From Porticoccus sp963925605 (GTDB lineage Bacteria; Pseudomonadota; Gammaproteobacteria; Pseudomonadales; Porticoccaceae), in the NCBI GenBank assembly GCA_963925605.1, contig CAWURY010000002.1:7954-71953 (forward strand): DNA of 64,000 bases. Reading direction: 5' to 3'. Of the stretch, positions 43,708-52,547 are shown one piece after another. The translations under genes and the position numbers were made by a program. Positions within the stretch are counted from its first letter, which is position 1; the number at the start of each line of letters is the position of its first letter. The notes beneath the pieces are model-generated. The model saw only the letters and a program-made list of their open reading frames with translations, made no database searches and was not told the origin of the DNA.

Positions 43708-45819
43708 TTGGTAGCTTTTTTGGTCGCCGAAGCCTTTGGCAAAAAAATTTCCTCTTATCTCGCAGAAAATCAAGTCCACGGTGTCCTGAAAGCTTACGAG
43801 TTTGCTGAACAATGCCACAAAAACCAGCTAAGGCAAAGCGGCGAGCCATACATTACTCATCCGCTTGCTGTAGCTATCATTCTCGCAGAGATGCATCTTG
43901 ATCATGAAGGACTTATGGCAGCCTTGTTGCATGATGTGCTCGAAGATACCCATGTTGGCAAAAAAGAGCTCGCGGATCGCTTTGGAAACACTGTTGCCGA
44001 ACTAGTAGACGGCGTCAGCAAACTAAGTGAGATTGAGTTTACCTCGAAAGCCGAAAGACAAGCCGAAAGTTTTCAAAAAATGACCCTAGCTATGTCGAAA
44101 GATATTCGCGTATTGTTAATAAAGCTGGCTGATCGACTGCATAATATGAGAACTATTCACGGCTTAAGCCCAGAAAAGCGCCGCAGAATTTCCAGAGAAA
44201 CATTAGATATTTATGCTCCTATTGCTCAACGATTAGGAATTAACAACCTCAGGCTTGAATTTGAAGAGTTAGGGTTTTCCTCCATGTATCCGGTTAGGTA
44301 TAAACGGATGCTAGAGGCTCGTAAAACTGCGCGCGGCCCTCGCCGAGAAATTGTTAAAGAAATTCAAAATGGGATTGAGGTGAGACTAAATAAGGAATCT
44401 ATTGGAGCAGAGGTGACAGGTCGCGAAAAACATCTCTGGAGCATCTACAAAAAGATGAAATCCAAAAAAAAATCCTTTCGAGATATCATGGATGTCTTCG
44501 CATTTCGTATTGTGGTTGATTCTGTAGATGATTGTTATCGCACATTAGGTGTCATACACAACCTATTTAAACCAGTGGCAGGTGAGTTCAAGGACTATAT
44601 TGCCATTCCTAAAGTCAATGGATACCAATCTCTCCATAACGTCCTAATAGGAACGCATGGTGTGCTTATTGAAATCCAAATAAGAACACGGGACATGGAT
44701 GCTATGGCAAATTTTGGTGTTGCTGCGCATTGGCTTTATAAGTCTCAGCAAGAAGGAAATCCAAGGGCTTATCGATGGATTCAAGGGCTGCTTGACATAC
44801 AAAAGCAAGCCGGCAATTCTTTAGAATTTATTGAGCATGTAAAAACTGACTTATTTCCAGACGAGGTGTATGTGTTCACAACTAAGGGCGACATTATCTC
44901 CCTGCCTCATGGGGCGACGCCGGTCGATTTTGCCTATGCGGTGCACACGGACTTAGGTAATACTTGTGTTGCCTGCAAAAGCAATGGTGACTTAATTCCG
45001 CTTTCGACACGCCTAGAAAGCGGGGTAAGGCTTCAAATCATCACCGCTAAAAACGCCCAGCCTAACCCTTCTTGGCTCAATTTTGTTATGACCGCCAAGG
45101 CCAGAAGCGCTATTCGTCATTTCCTTAAATATCAACAGCACGAAGAATCTGTAATATTGGGAAAAACTCTTCTCGATAGAGCGCTTGGCAGTTTCGACAC
45201 GAACTACAAAAGTATTCGTAAGTCTTGGATAAAAAGAGCGCTGGTGGAAACAGGTTGCGCTTCGTTTGAAGAAATTCTGCAGCAAATTGGCTTGGGAAAC
45301 CGCATGGCGTATGCGCTGGCTAATCTTATGGCCCCCCCATCTATGCGAAAAGATAGCATTCCTGAAGAATTCGAATCACCAATTATGATTGATACCCGAG
45401 AAGGATTGATTATAAATTATGCAAGATGCTGCCACCCTATACCTGGAGATTCCATTTTAGGCCACCTTAGTCCTGGCAAAGGACTTGTAGTCCACCTTGA
45501 TAGCTGTAAAAATCTTAATGAAATTCGTACTAATATTGAAAAATGCATACCACTCAATTGGTCGCTCAAAGCAAAAGGTGATTTTGCTGTGGCATTTAAA
45601 GTTCAACTGGTCTCTGAGAGGGGGATTATTGCCACGCTCGCATCACGCATTTCAGCGTGCGAAGCAGCAATACTCAAAATTCAAACAGACGAAAAGGACG
45701 GGGATTCCAGTATTGTCGACTTGTTAATTGAAGTTAAAGGTCGACTACACCTCGCTCAAGTTATTAGGCGCATAAGACTATTGAAACAAGTACAGCGGGT
45801 ATACCGCACTAAAAACTGA
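43708..45819 (+). CDS. spoT: Bifunctional (p)ppGpp synthetase/hydrolase
   Basis: A 703-residue RelA/SpoT homologue controlling the stringent response. The HD hydrolase domain has HPLAV (His51) and LLHDVLEDT (H75-D76), so hydrolase activity is expected. The synthetase domain has GREKHLWSIYKKM, NGYQSLHNVLIG and EIQIRT. TGS (EVYVFTTKGDIISLPHGATPVDFAYAVHT), a Cys-rich helical region (YARCCHPIPGD) and ACT follow. The diagnostic R-x-K-D of bifunctional enzymes reads E293-F-K-D, between RxKD and the RelA motif ExDD. The start is TTG, with GGGGGAAGAAG upstream; no ATG or GTG is available near it. Confidence 0.96.
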   Translation: MVAFLVAEAFGKKISSYLAENQVHGVLKAYEFAEQCHKNQLRQSGEPYITHPLAVAIILAEMHLDHEGLMAALLHDVLEDTHVGKKELADRFGNTVAELVDGVSKLSEIEFTSKAERQAESFQKMTLAMSKDIRVLLIKLADRLHNMRTIHGLSPEKRRRISRETLDIYAPIAQRLGINNLRLEFEELGFSSMYPVRYKRMLEARKTARGPRREIVKEIQNGIEVRLNKESIGAEVTGREKHLWSIYKKMKSKKKSFRDIMDVFAFRIVVDSVDDCYRTLGVIHNLFKPVAGEFKDYIAIPKVNGYQSLHNVLIGTHGVLIEIQIRTRDMDAMANFGVAAHWLYKSQQEGNPRAYRWIQGLLDIQKQAGNSLEFIEHVKTDLFPDEVYVFTTKGDIISLPHGATPVDFAYAVHTDLGNTCVACKSNGDLIPLSTRLESGVRLQIITAKNAQPNPSWLNFVMTAKARSAIRHFLKYQQHEESVILGKTLLDRALGSFDTNYKSIRKSWIKRALVETGCASFEEILQQIGLGNRMAYALANLMAPPSMRKDSIPEEFESPIMIDTREGLIINYARCCHPIPGDSILGHLSPGKGLVVHLDSCKNLNEIRTNIEKCIPLNWSLKAKGDFAVAFKVQLVSERGIIATLASRISACEAAILKIQTDEKDGDSSIVDLLIEVKGRLHLAQVIRRIRLLKQVQRVYRTKN

Positions 45820-45831
45820 AGAGGCAACCCG

Positions 45832-46215
45832 ATGATAAATAAGGCCATAATTAACACAGAAAAAGCCCCCGCAGCCATTGGCACATACTCGCAGGCAATC
45901 AAGGTAAATAACACCGTCTACTTGTCTGGGCAAATTCCACTAGATCCTAAAACTATGACTATTGCCAAAGGTGGTATAGGGGCTGAAATAGAGCAGGTGT
46001 TTGTAAACCTTGCTGCCGTTTGTGAAGCGGCAGGTGGATCTCTAAAAAATATTGTAAAGTTAAATATTTATCTCACCAACCTAAACGATTTTTCTACAAT
46101 TAACAACACTATGGCGCGCCATTTTGATCAACCTTATCCGGCCAGAGCAGTAATTGGAGTAAGCGCGTTACCAAAAAATTCTGCTGTTGAAATGGATGCC
46201 ATTATGGTGATTTAG
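45832..46215 (+). CDS. ridA: Enamine/imine deaminase RidA
   Basis: A 127-residue RidA (YjgF/UK114) protein that hydrolyses reactive enamines such as 2-aminoacrylate. Motifs are APAAIGTYSQAIKVNNTVYLSGQIPLDP, VNLAAVCEAAGGSLKNIVKLNIYLTN and YPARAVIGVSALPKNSAVEMDAI, with the substrate-binding Arg in PARAV. It is 12 bases after spoT, the same neighbour as in Pseudomonas, and its stop abuts the end of the convergent SDR gene. Confidence 0.97.
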   Translation: MINKAIINTEKAPAAIGTYSQAIKVNNTVYLSGQIPLDPKTMTIAKGGIGAEIEQVFVNLAAVCEAAGGSLKNIVKLNIYLTNLNDFSTINNTMARHFDQPYPARAVIGVSALPKNSAVEMDAIMVI

Positions 46216-47127
46216 CTACTTCTGTTCATTTTTTAAAAGAGGAAGATAGCCCTCCCTAAAGGTAGGAAAGAAGAACTTATAGCCGCTTTGTATCAATAAC
46301 TTATTACTACACCTTCGGTTTGAAAATTCGGCGCTCCGTCTATTCTTCTTGTCGTCGCTGCCGTCTAAAATGCAAACCCCCATCTGTTTTGCCAGCCAGC
46401 GCTGCATCTCATATGCAGAAACTGGTTCATCGTCTGTAGCTAAATATAAATTTTCTAAAGGTTTATTTTGCGCATACCGCCCCAATAAATGAACAATAAC
46501 CCTAGCGCAATCCTCTGAATGGATCCTGTTGGTCCAAGCAGTGGGTTCTTTAGCGGCGATGTTGCCCTGTTTTATCTGATGAATCAGCCTGTTTCTACCG
46601 GGGCCATATATTCCAGAAAACCTCACCACTAAAGGCTTAATCCGTCGATCTTCACTGAACAGTGGCTCTGTTGATAAAGAGCTTATAATCTTCTCTGCCT
46701 CCAGTAATCGCTTTCCTCGGAACGAGGTTGGAGCCACCCCAGAAAGCTCGTCGACCCACTCACCATTAGTTTGACCATACACGCCCGAGCTTGAGACCCA
46801 CACTACCAGGCGAGGAGGGTTTTCTGATTTAGATAAGGCTAACTTCAAAGCTCTTGCTCCGGCCACATAGCTGTCACAGTATCCCTGATCACTCATATGA
46901 TCAGGGGTCAAAGTGACTACTACTGCATCAACACTAGACTTGCCCAGTACAGCCAAAAGGTCTCTTATATTGCAGAGGTCCCCCCTTGTTGCGTCAATAT
47001 CTGCCGGCAAAGCCAGAGGATTTCGACGCATAGCCTGCGCTTGCCAGGCGCGCCCCGGACTACCACTTGGCAGCGCTCGGATTGCTCGAACGCCAATATC
47101 TCCACAACCTATAAATAAAACTTTCAA
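46216..47127 (-). CDS. NAD(P)-binding SDR/epimerase-like protein (YeeZ type)
   Basis: A 303-residue extended short-chain dehydrogenase-like protein. The Rossmann start is VLFIGCGDIGVRAIRAL. An SSSGVYG segment includes the family Tyr, followed by GKRLLEAEKII (Lys in GKR). The latter part carries VRFSGIYGPGRNRLI and NRIHSEDCARVIVHLL. The canonical YxxxK is not evident, as in atypical SDRs such as YeeZ. The substrate is unknown. A homologue occupies the same place between ridA and oxyR in Pseudomonas. It is divergent from oxyR with 54 bases between. Confidence 0.82.
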   Translation of the reverse strand: MKVLFIGCGDIGVRAIRALPSGSPGRAWQAQAMRRNPLALPADIDATRGDLCNIRDLLAVLGKSSVDAVVVTLTPDHMSDQGYCDSYVAGARALKLALSKSENPPRLVVWVSSSGVYGQTNGEWVDELSGVAPTSFRGKRLLEAEKIISSLSTEPLFSEDRRIKPLVVRFSGIYGPGRNRLIHQIKQGNIAAKEPTAWTNRIHSEDCARVIVHLLGRYAQNKPLENLYLATDDEPVSAYEMQRWLAKQMGVCILDGSDDKKNRRSAEFSNRRCSNKLLIQSGYKFFFPTFREGYLPLLKNEQK

Positions 47128-47181
47128 TTATTTTTCCTTTTGTGATTTATTATAGCTATGATTGAAGGCAGAGGGGCAGCT

Positions 47182-48117
47182 ATGACTTTAACCGAATTGC
47201 GTTACATCGTCACGCTTGCAAAATCATGCCATTTTGGCGTCGCGGCCGAACTATGCAACGTCAGTCAACCGACACTCAGTATTGCTGTCAAGAAATTAGA
47301 GCAAGAACTTAAAGTTGAACTATTTGAGCGTTCAAGAAATAGGGTTTTGGTCACGCCTGTGGGTAAAAAAATTATAGCTCAATCGCTTCTTGCGCTTGAA
47401 GAAATAGAAAAAATAAAGGACCTAGCAACTGCAGGGAAAGATCAGCTTCTTGCTCCTCTGCGCGTGGGGGCTATTTTTACTATTGGCCCCTATCTTTTCC
47501 CTCACTTTATTCCCAACCTCCAAAAATCTGTCCCAGCAATGCCGCTCATTGTGGAAGAAGGCTTTACTTCGGTTTTGAAAGAACGCCTAAGAAGCGGTGC
47601 TCTAGATGTTATCCTTGTTGCATTACCCTTCGATGCCCCTGATGTCGTTGTGCAGGTCCTGTATTCTGAACCGTTTGTACTGTTACTTCCAAAGACACAC
47701 CCTCTTGCCAAACAGGATTTTATAAAATCAACCGACCTAAATAATGAAAATGTTTTATTGCTAGGAGAGGGCCATTGTTTTGGAGACCAGGTCCGGCTAG
47801 CCCTTCCAGGCCTCAACAAGCAACCAGGGGGAATTAGCACGGAATCTGAAGGTAGTTCGCTAGAAACGCTTCGCCATATGGTGGCCTCAGGACTTGGGGT
47901 TACGGTTTTGCCGTTTTCTGCTGCGAGAGGATCGGGCTATAGCGATAGCTTTCTGACTACTCGCCCATTCGAAGAGCTTTCTTTGCGCAGATCAACTGCG
48001 TTAGCGTGGAGAGCAAGCTTTCCCAGACACAAAGCCATTGATGCGCTTCGAGAAGCCATTAGGCACAACCCTTTGCCTGGCTGCAGATCAGGGCCGACCA
48101 GCCCTTCATATACATGA
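47182..48117 (+). CDS. oxyR: OxyR-type LysR regulator lacking the resolving cysteine
   Basis: A 311-residue OxyR homologue. The DNA-binding domain is MTLTELRYIVTLAKSCHFGVAAELCNVSQPTLSIAVKKLEQEL. The peroxidatic cysteine is at exactly position 199 (GEGHCFGDQ), as in E. coli. The partner Cys208, which forms the regulatory disulfide, is Leu here (RLALPG, codon CTT). No other cysteine lies close by. SSLETLRHMVASGLGVTVLP is conserved. The start at 47182 follows GAGGGG; a reading eight codons longer exists. It overlaps recG as ATGA, the same pair as in Pseudomonas. Confidence 0.92.
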   Translation: MTLTELRYIVTLAKSCHFGVAAELCNVSQPTLSIAVKKLEQELKVELFERSRNRVLVTPVGKKIIAQSLLALEEIEKIKDLATAGKDQLLAPLRVGAIFTIGPYLFPHFIPNLQKSVPAMPLIVEEGFTSVLKERLRSGALDVILVALPFDAPDVVVQVLYSEPFVLLLPKTHPLAKQDFIKSTDLNNENVLLLGEGHCFGDQVRLALPGLNKQPGGISTESEGSSLETLRHMVASGLGVTVLPFSAARGSGYSDSFLTTRPFEELSLRRSTALAWRASFPRHKAIDALREAIRHNPLPGCRSGPTSPSYT

Positions 48118-50186
48118 ACCATAAGCCTCTTAGTCAAATTCCTGTAATAAAACTCAACGGGGTCGGGGCTCAGCTTTCCTTAAAGTTAGCCAAATTGGGG
48201 ATAGAGACAACACAAGATTTACTTTTCCATTTACCTCTGCGTTATATCGACAGAACACGCGTATCAACAATTAGGGGCGTGCAGCCAAACACAGATATTG
48301 TGGTCGAAGGAGAAATCCGTGAGTGTGCCATCGTATTTGGTCGTCGTCGTAGTCTGCTGTGTCGGCTTCAAGACGATACAGGGGTTATAAGTCTGCGTTT
48401 TTTTCACTTTAGCGGCGTCCTACGAAATAATCTAAAAGCAGGCTCACGGCTTAGGTGTTACGGTGAAGCAAAAATCGGCAGCTCGGGGCTCGAGGTTTAC
48501 CATCCAGAATGTCAATTTTTGGATCCAAACTACCCTTTGCCCCTCCATCAACACCTGACTGCGATATACCCCACAACCGAGGGTATCTCGCAACAAAGAA
48601 TACGGGGCATTATCTTGCAAGCCCTGAGCTTGATGAATGAACATCCGTTAATAGAGCTGCTTCCAGAGGAATTCAAAAAATCATCTCTTGCTGCTATGTT
48701 AAAATTTATTCATAAACCACCAAATACCGCGCCCATCGAACAACTAAATAAAGGAGAGCACCCCTCCCAGCAACGCCTAGCTTTTGAGGAGCTGCTGGCT
48801 CATAATTTAAGCCTGCTTAAACTTAGACAGGAAGTTCAAAACCACAAGGCGCCGCCTCTTTTAAATAAAGATCATCTGAAAGAACGGTTTTTAGCTGCTT
48901 TGCCGTTTCAGCTCACAGGTGCACAGAAACGAGTAAGTCTTGAGGTTCAAAAAGATTTATCTAAATCATTCCCTATGCTGAGGTTGGTGCAAGGAGATGT
49001 TGGCTCAGGAAAAACGGTCATTGCCGCGTTAGCAGCCATTCAGTGTGTGGCTGCAGGGAAACAGGTTGCACTCATGGCACCAACCGAGGTTTTGGCAGAG
49101 CAGCATCGTCAGTCTTTTGAGGCATGGTTCAATCCACTAGGAATTAAAATCGGATGGATCACAGGAAAAGTAAAAGGGCGGGTCCGAATACAGCAGCTCG
49201 ACGCAATCAAAGATGGTTCTGCCCAAATAGTAATTGGGACCCACGCCTTATTTCAAAAAGAGGTTTCTTTTCAAGACCTAGCATTAACCATAATTGATGA
49301 ACAGCATCGCTTTGGGGTTCATCAGCGACTGTCCTTGAAAGAAAAAGGCAGAAATGATAATCAAATTCCCCACCAGCTTACAATGACTGCAACGCCGATT
49401 CCCAGAACGTTAGCCATGTGTGCATATGCTGACCTCGATTGTTCTGTCATCGACCAAGGTCCGCCTGGACGGCTCCCTGTTAATACCGTCGTTATCGCGG
49501 ACTGTAATCGACAGAAAGTAATTGATCGGCTACAAAAAGCCTGCGCTGGTGGCCGCCAAGCATACTGGGTATGCACTCTTATTGAAGAATCTGAGCTGCT
49601 GGAAGCACAAGCCGCGGAAGCGACTGCAGCAGAGCTGCATCTTTTGCTTCCACAGCTAAAGATTGGCTTGGCGCACGGCAAACAAAAAATAGGCGAAAAA
49701 TCTGCTACTATTGCTCAGTTTAAGGCGGGAAAAATTCAACTTTTGGTGGCCACCACTGTAATTGAGGTAGGCGTTGATGTCCCAAACGCAAGCTTGATGG
49801 TGATTGAAAATCCTGAGCGTCTTGGCCTAGCGCAGCTCCATCAGCTTCGAGGAAGAGTGGGGCGAGGGAAAGAAAAAAGTCACTGCGTGTTGTTGTATAG
49901 CCCGCCCTTATCACAACAAGGGGCCGAGCGACTTAAAATTATGCGCCAGACGAACGATGGATTTAAAATAGCTGAAATAGACTTAAAAATTCGTGGGGCC
50001 GGAGAAGTTCTTGGAACCAAACAAACAGGCGAAATGGCGTTTAGAATTGCAAACTTACAAAGAGACGGCCATTTGTTACCAGAAATAAAAATATCAGCAG
50101 GGTTGTTGTTGGGTCAACATCCATTAAACGCTCAAGCAATTATCCGAAGATGGCTTCGAGACGGCGAGCGTTACAGCCAAGTATAG
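48114..50186 (+). CDS. recG: ATP-dependent DNA helicase RecG
   Basis: A 690-residue branch-migration helicase acting on stalled forks. An N-terminal wedge/OB domain (RYIDRTRVSTIRGVQPNTDIVVEGEI) precedes the helicase core. Walker A is QGDVGSGKTVIAALAA, motif Ia APTEVLAEQH, DExH box IIDEQHRFGVHQR, motif III TMTATPIPRTLA, and motif VI HQLRGRVGRG. The length equals that of E. coli RecG. The start overlaps the oxyR stop. Confidence 0.97.
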   Translation: MNHKPLSQIPVIKLNGVGAQLSLKLAKLGIETTQDLLFHLPLRYIDRTRVSTIRGVQPNTDIVVEGEIRECAIVFGRRRSLLCRLQDDTGVISLRFFHFSGVLRNNLKAGSRLRCYGEAKIGSSGLEVYHPECQFLDPNYPLPLHQHLTAIYPTTEGISQQRIRGIILQALSLMNEHPLIELLPEEFKKSSLAAMLKFIHKPPNTAPIEQLNKGEHPSQQRLAFEELLAHNLSLLKLRQEVQNHKAPPLLNKDHLKERFLAALPFQLTGAQKRVSLEVQKDLSKSFPMLRLVQGDVGSGKTVIAALAAIQCVAAGKQVALMAPTEVLAEQHRQSFEAWFNPLGIKIGWITGKVKGRVRIQQLDAIKDGSAQIVIGTHALFQKEVSFQDLALTIIDEQHRFGVHQRLSLKEKGRNDNQIPHQLTMTATPIPRTLAMCAYADLDCSVIDQGPPGRLPVNTVVIADCNRQKVIDRLQKACAGGRQAYWVCTLIEESELLEAQAAEATAAELHLLLPQLKIGLAHGKQKIGEKSATIAQFKAGKIQLLVATTVIEVGVDVPNASLMVIENPERLGLAQLHQLRGRVGRGKEKSHCVLLYSPPLSQQGAERLKIMRQTNDGFKIAEIDLKIRGAGEVLGTKQTGEMAFRIANLQRDGHLLPEIKISAGLLLGQHPLNAQAIIRRWLRDGERYSQV

Positions 50187-50250
50187 AATACAATATTAAT
50201 GTCCTTGCAGGCTAGAACACACCACTATCAAACGACTCACAGGCAGAAAT

Positions 50251-50820
50251 TTGTTCGCTTTTCATAACCCCAATCAAATATTTCTTTCCGAGCCCAACTG
50301 GAAAAGCTATGTCCGTGCGCCCTATACCGCAGCGCCAAAGGGGTTGCGTAGCTGGCTTCTTGACAGGGGATCTCTGACGCAGCGTCTCATAAAGCTAAGT
50401 CGGGGAGAATTTAAGGTTGAAGTGCTAACACAACAAATGGCCTTTCCAGTGTTGTCAGAAACTCGGGTGCTTGGAATGCCTTTGCGGCAGAAAGCCTTGA
50501 TCCGACAAGTAATTCTGTATGGCTGCAATATACCATTAGTGTACGCACGCAGTGTTATTCCTGTCAAAACTCTTACCGGTCGCTTAAAAATTTTACGGAA
50601 ACTAAATAACAGGCCTTTAGGGGCTTTTTTGTTCAGAGATATTGCCATGCAGAGAGGTAATATTGAAATAGGCTGCCTGCATCAAGAGCTTGCCAATAAT
50701 TATGGCGCGGCTGTTTGGGGTCGTCGCTCATTATTTTATCTAGACAAAAAACCGCTTCTTGTGAGCGAACTATTTATACCAGGGTTTGACAAAAAATTGC
50801 TTTCAAGTGGTTTTCATTGA
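50251..50820 (+). CDS. ubiC: Chorismate pyruvate-lyase
   Basis: A 189-residue UbiC that makes 4-hydroxybenzoate from chorismate, the entry to ubiquinone synthesis. Conserved pieces are LLDRGSLTQRLIKLS, FKVEVLTQ, REVLL-like IRQVILYGCNIPLVYARSVIP, LGAFLF and WGRRSLFYLDKKPLLVSELFIP. It starts at TTG with only a weak AGG upstream, so translation may be modest. The following gene is ubiA, which uses its product, 51 bases on. Confidence 0.92.
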   Translation: MFAFHNPNQIFLSEPNWKSYVRAPYTAAPKGLRSWLLDRGSLTQRLIKLSRGEFKVEVLTQQMAFPVLSETRVLGMPLRQKALIRQVILYGCNIPLVYARSVIPVKTLTGRLKILRKLNNRPLGAFLFRDIAMQRGNIEIGCLHQELANNYGAAVWGRRSLFYLDKKPLLVSELFIPGFDKKLLSSGFH

Positions 50821-50870
50821 AAATATTTTTAGTCCATTTAATTTAAAATTAATTACGCGCTAACAACTAT

Positions 50871-51752
50871 ATGTATATCTTTAAGAAAAAGAATCTAAAA
50901 CAACAGCTGCTGGTCTTCTTGAGGCTCATGCGTTTTAACCGACCAGCAGGAACTGTATTGTTGCTTTGGCCAACCTTGTGGGCTCTATGGCTGTCTAGCG
51001 GAGGGCCACCAACTCTGAAAAATTTTATAATTTTTACTTTTGGTGTAGTGTTGATGCGAGCCGCAGGTTGCGTTATTAACGACGTTGCTGACCGAAAAAT
51101 TGATGGCCATATAGAGAGAACGCGTGATCGACCAATCCCTTGTGGCTTCGTCAGCATCAAAGCAGCCCTCGTGGTTTTTTTTATGCTTTGTGCTGGCGCC
51201 CTTGCCTTGGTCATGCTTACTAACAACTTGACGCTTAAGCTTTCCTGCATTGGCATTATCTTAGCTACTAGCTACCCTTTCATGAAAAGGTACACTCATC
51301 TACCACAAGTATTTTTGGGCACAGCTTTTGCGTGGAGTGTTCCTATGGTTTTTGCTGCCGTAACAAACCGAATCGATAATGTATTGTGGTGGCTGTATAG
51401 CGCCGTCGTCATATGGACTATTGCATATGATACTTTTTATGCCATGGTTGATAGGGCTGATGATTTAAAAATTGGTGTTAAATCCACGGCTATCTTATTT
51501 GGCAAAATGGACCGAGCTATTACCGCATGCTTGCAGGGAACAGTTTTGGGTCTGCTAACCATAACTGGTGTTTTGTTTGAGCGAGGGGAGTGGTTTTATT
51601 GCTCGCTGATAGCTGCCGCAGCTCTATTTATCTACCAACAATATATAATACGCAATAGTGAAAAAAATGAATGTTTTAAAGCTTTTTTAAACAACAACTA
51701 CGTGGGGGCGGTGATTTTTATTGGCCTAGCACTAGATTACCAAGCAATCTAA
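50871..51752 (+). CDS. ubiA: 4-hydroxybenzoate octaprenyltransferase
   Basis: A 293-residue polytopic membrane enzyme attaching the isoprenoid tail to 4-hydroxybenzoate. The two Asp-rich Mg-diphosphate motifs are N70-D-x-x-D (VINDVADRKIDGHIERTRDRP) and YDTFYAMVDRADDLKIGVKSTAI. Around eight to nine hydrophobic helices surround them, beginning with FNRPAGTVLLLWPTLWALWL. It follows ubiC, and phoB begins 82 bases downstream behind a PHO-like box. Confidence 0.95.
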   Translation: MYIFKKKNLKQQLLVFLRLMRFNRPAGTVLLLWPTLWALWLSSGGPPTLKNFIIFTFGVVLMRAAGCVINDVADRKIDGHIERTRDRPIPCGFVSIKAALVVFFMLCAGALALVMLTNNLTLKLSCIGIILATSYPFMKRYTHLPQVFLGTAFAWSVPMVFAAVTNRIDNVLWWLYSAVVIWTIAYDTFYAMVDRADDLKIGVKSTAILFGKMDRAITACLQGTVLGLLTITGVLFERGEWFYCSLIAAAALFIYQQYIIRNSEKNECFKAFLNNNYVGAVIFIGLALDYQAI

Positions 51753-51770
51753 CAAAAAAAAACAGCAAAG

Positions 51771-51799
51771 TTGTCATATTTTTTTACATAAATGTCATG
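51771..51799 (+). promoter_or_regulatory. PHO-box-like element upstream of phoB
   Basis: TGTCAT at 51772-51777 and again at 51793-51798, with a degenerate TTACAT between them at 51784. The two exact copies are 21 bases apart, close to two 11-base PHO repeats. The last copy is 36 bases before the phoB start, fitting autoregulation as known in E. coli and Pseudomonas. It is weaker than the pstS box. Confidence 0.5.
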
Positions 51800-51834
51800 T
51801 AATAATGGCTTCAAATTTTTTATTGGTATTCGCT

Positions 51835-52533
51835 ATGAAAAAACAAACTATTTTAATAGTTGATGATGAGGCGCCTATACGCGAAATGATAGCCTCGGCT
51901 CTGGAGCTTTCTGGCTACAAAACTTTACAGGCTGAAAATGCCACAAAAGCTCACAGCCTGATCATAGACGAAAAGCCAAATTTAATGTTGCTGGACTGGA
52001 TGATGCCAGGCACTAGCGGTGTAGAGTTAATGCGGCGCTTAAAGCGTGATGAGCTAACGAGCTCTCTTCCTGTTATTATGTTGACGGCTAAAGCTACAGA
52101 AGACAACATGGTCCAAGGTCTAGAATCAGGAGCCGATGACTACGTCTCGAAACCGTTTTCTCCCAAAAATTTGATCGCTCGCATCAAAGCAGTGTTAAGG
52201 CGCTCGGAGACCGAAGCGCTGCAAGCGCCTTTCAAGGTAAATCAATTAATATTTGATTCTGTCAGTCATTGTGTCAGCATCTCCGGTACGCCTGTTAGGC
52301 TTGGGCCTACTGAGTTTAGGCTATTAAAATTTTTTTTATCGCACCCAGAAAGAGTATATTCGCGCAACCAAATCTTAGACTATGTTTGGGGCGGAAATGT
52401 ATACATGGATGAGCGTACAATTGACGTGCATATTCGGCGTCTACGCAAAGCGTTATTGCTTGAAGGTCATGATCGCTTAATACAAACTGTTAGGGGAGCA
52501 GGCTATCGACTCTCTGCTAAAATTTCTGACTAA
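51835..52533 (+). CDS. phoB: Phosphate regulon response regulator PhoB
   Basis: A 232-residue OmpR-class regulator. The receiver domain has the acidic pocket D10-D11, phosphoacceptor Asp54 (LLDWMMPG), Thr in MLTAKA and Lys in VSKPFSP. The winged-helix DNA-binding domain ends DERTIDVHIRRLRKAL and VRGAGYRLS. The start at 51835 gives the standard beginning; a ten-codon extension is not conserved. It is followed 14 bases later by phoR. Confidence 0.97.
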   Translation: MKKQTILIVDDEAPIREMIASALELSGYKTLQAENATKAHSLIIDEKPNLMLLDWMMPGTSGVELMRRLKRDELTSSLPVIMLTAKATEDNMVQGLESGADDYVSKPFSPKNLIARIKAVLRRSETEALQAPFKVNQLIFDSVSHCVSISGTPVRLGPTEFRLLKFFLSHPERVYSRNQILDYVWGGNVYMDERTIDVHIRRLRKALLLEGHDRLIQTVRGAGYRLSAKISD

Positions 52534-52547
52534 ATAGGATTTAAATT

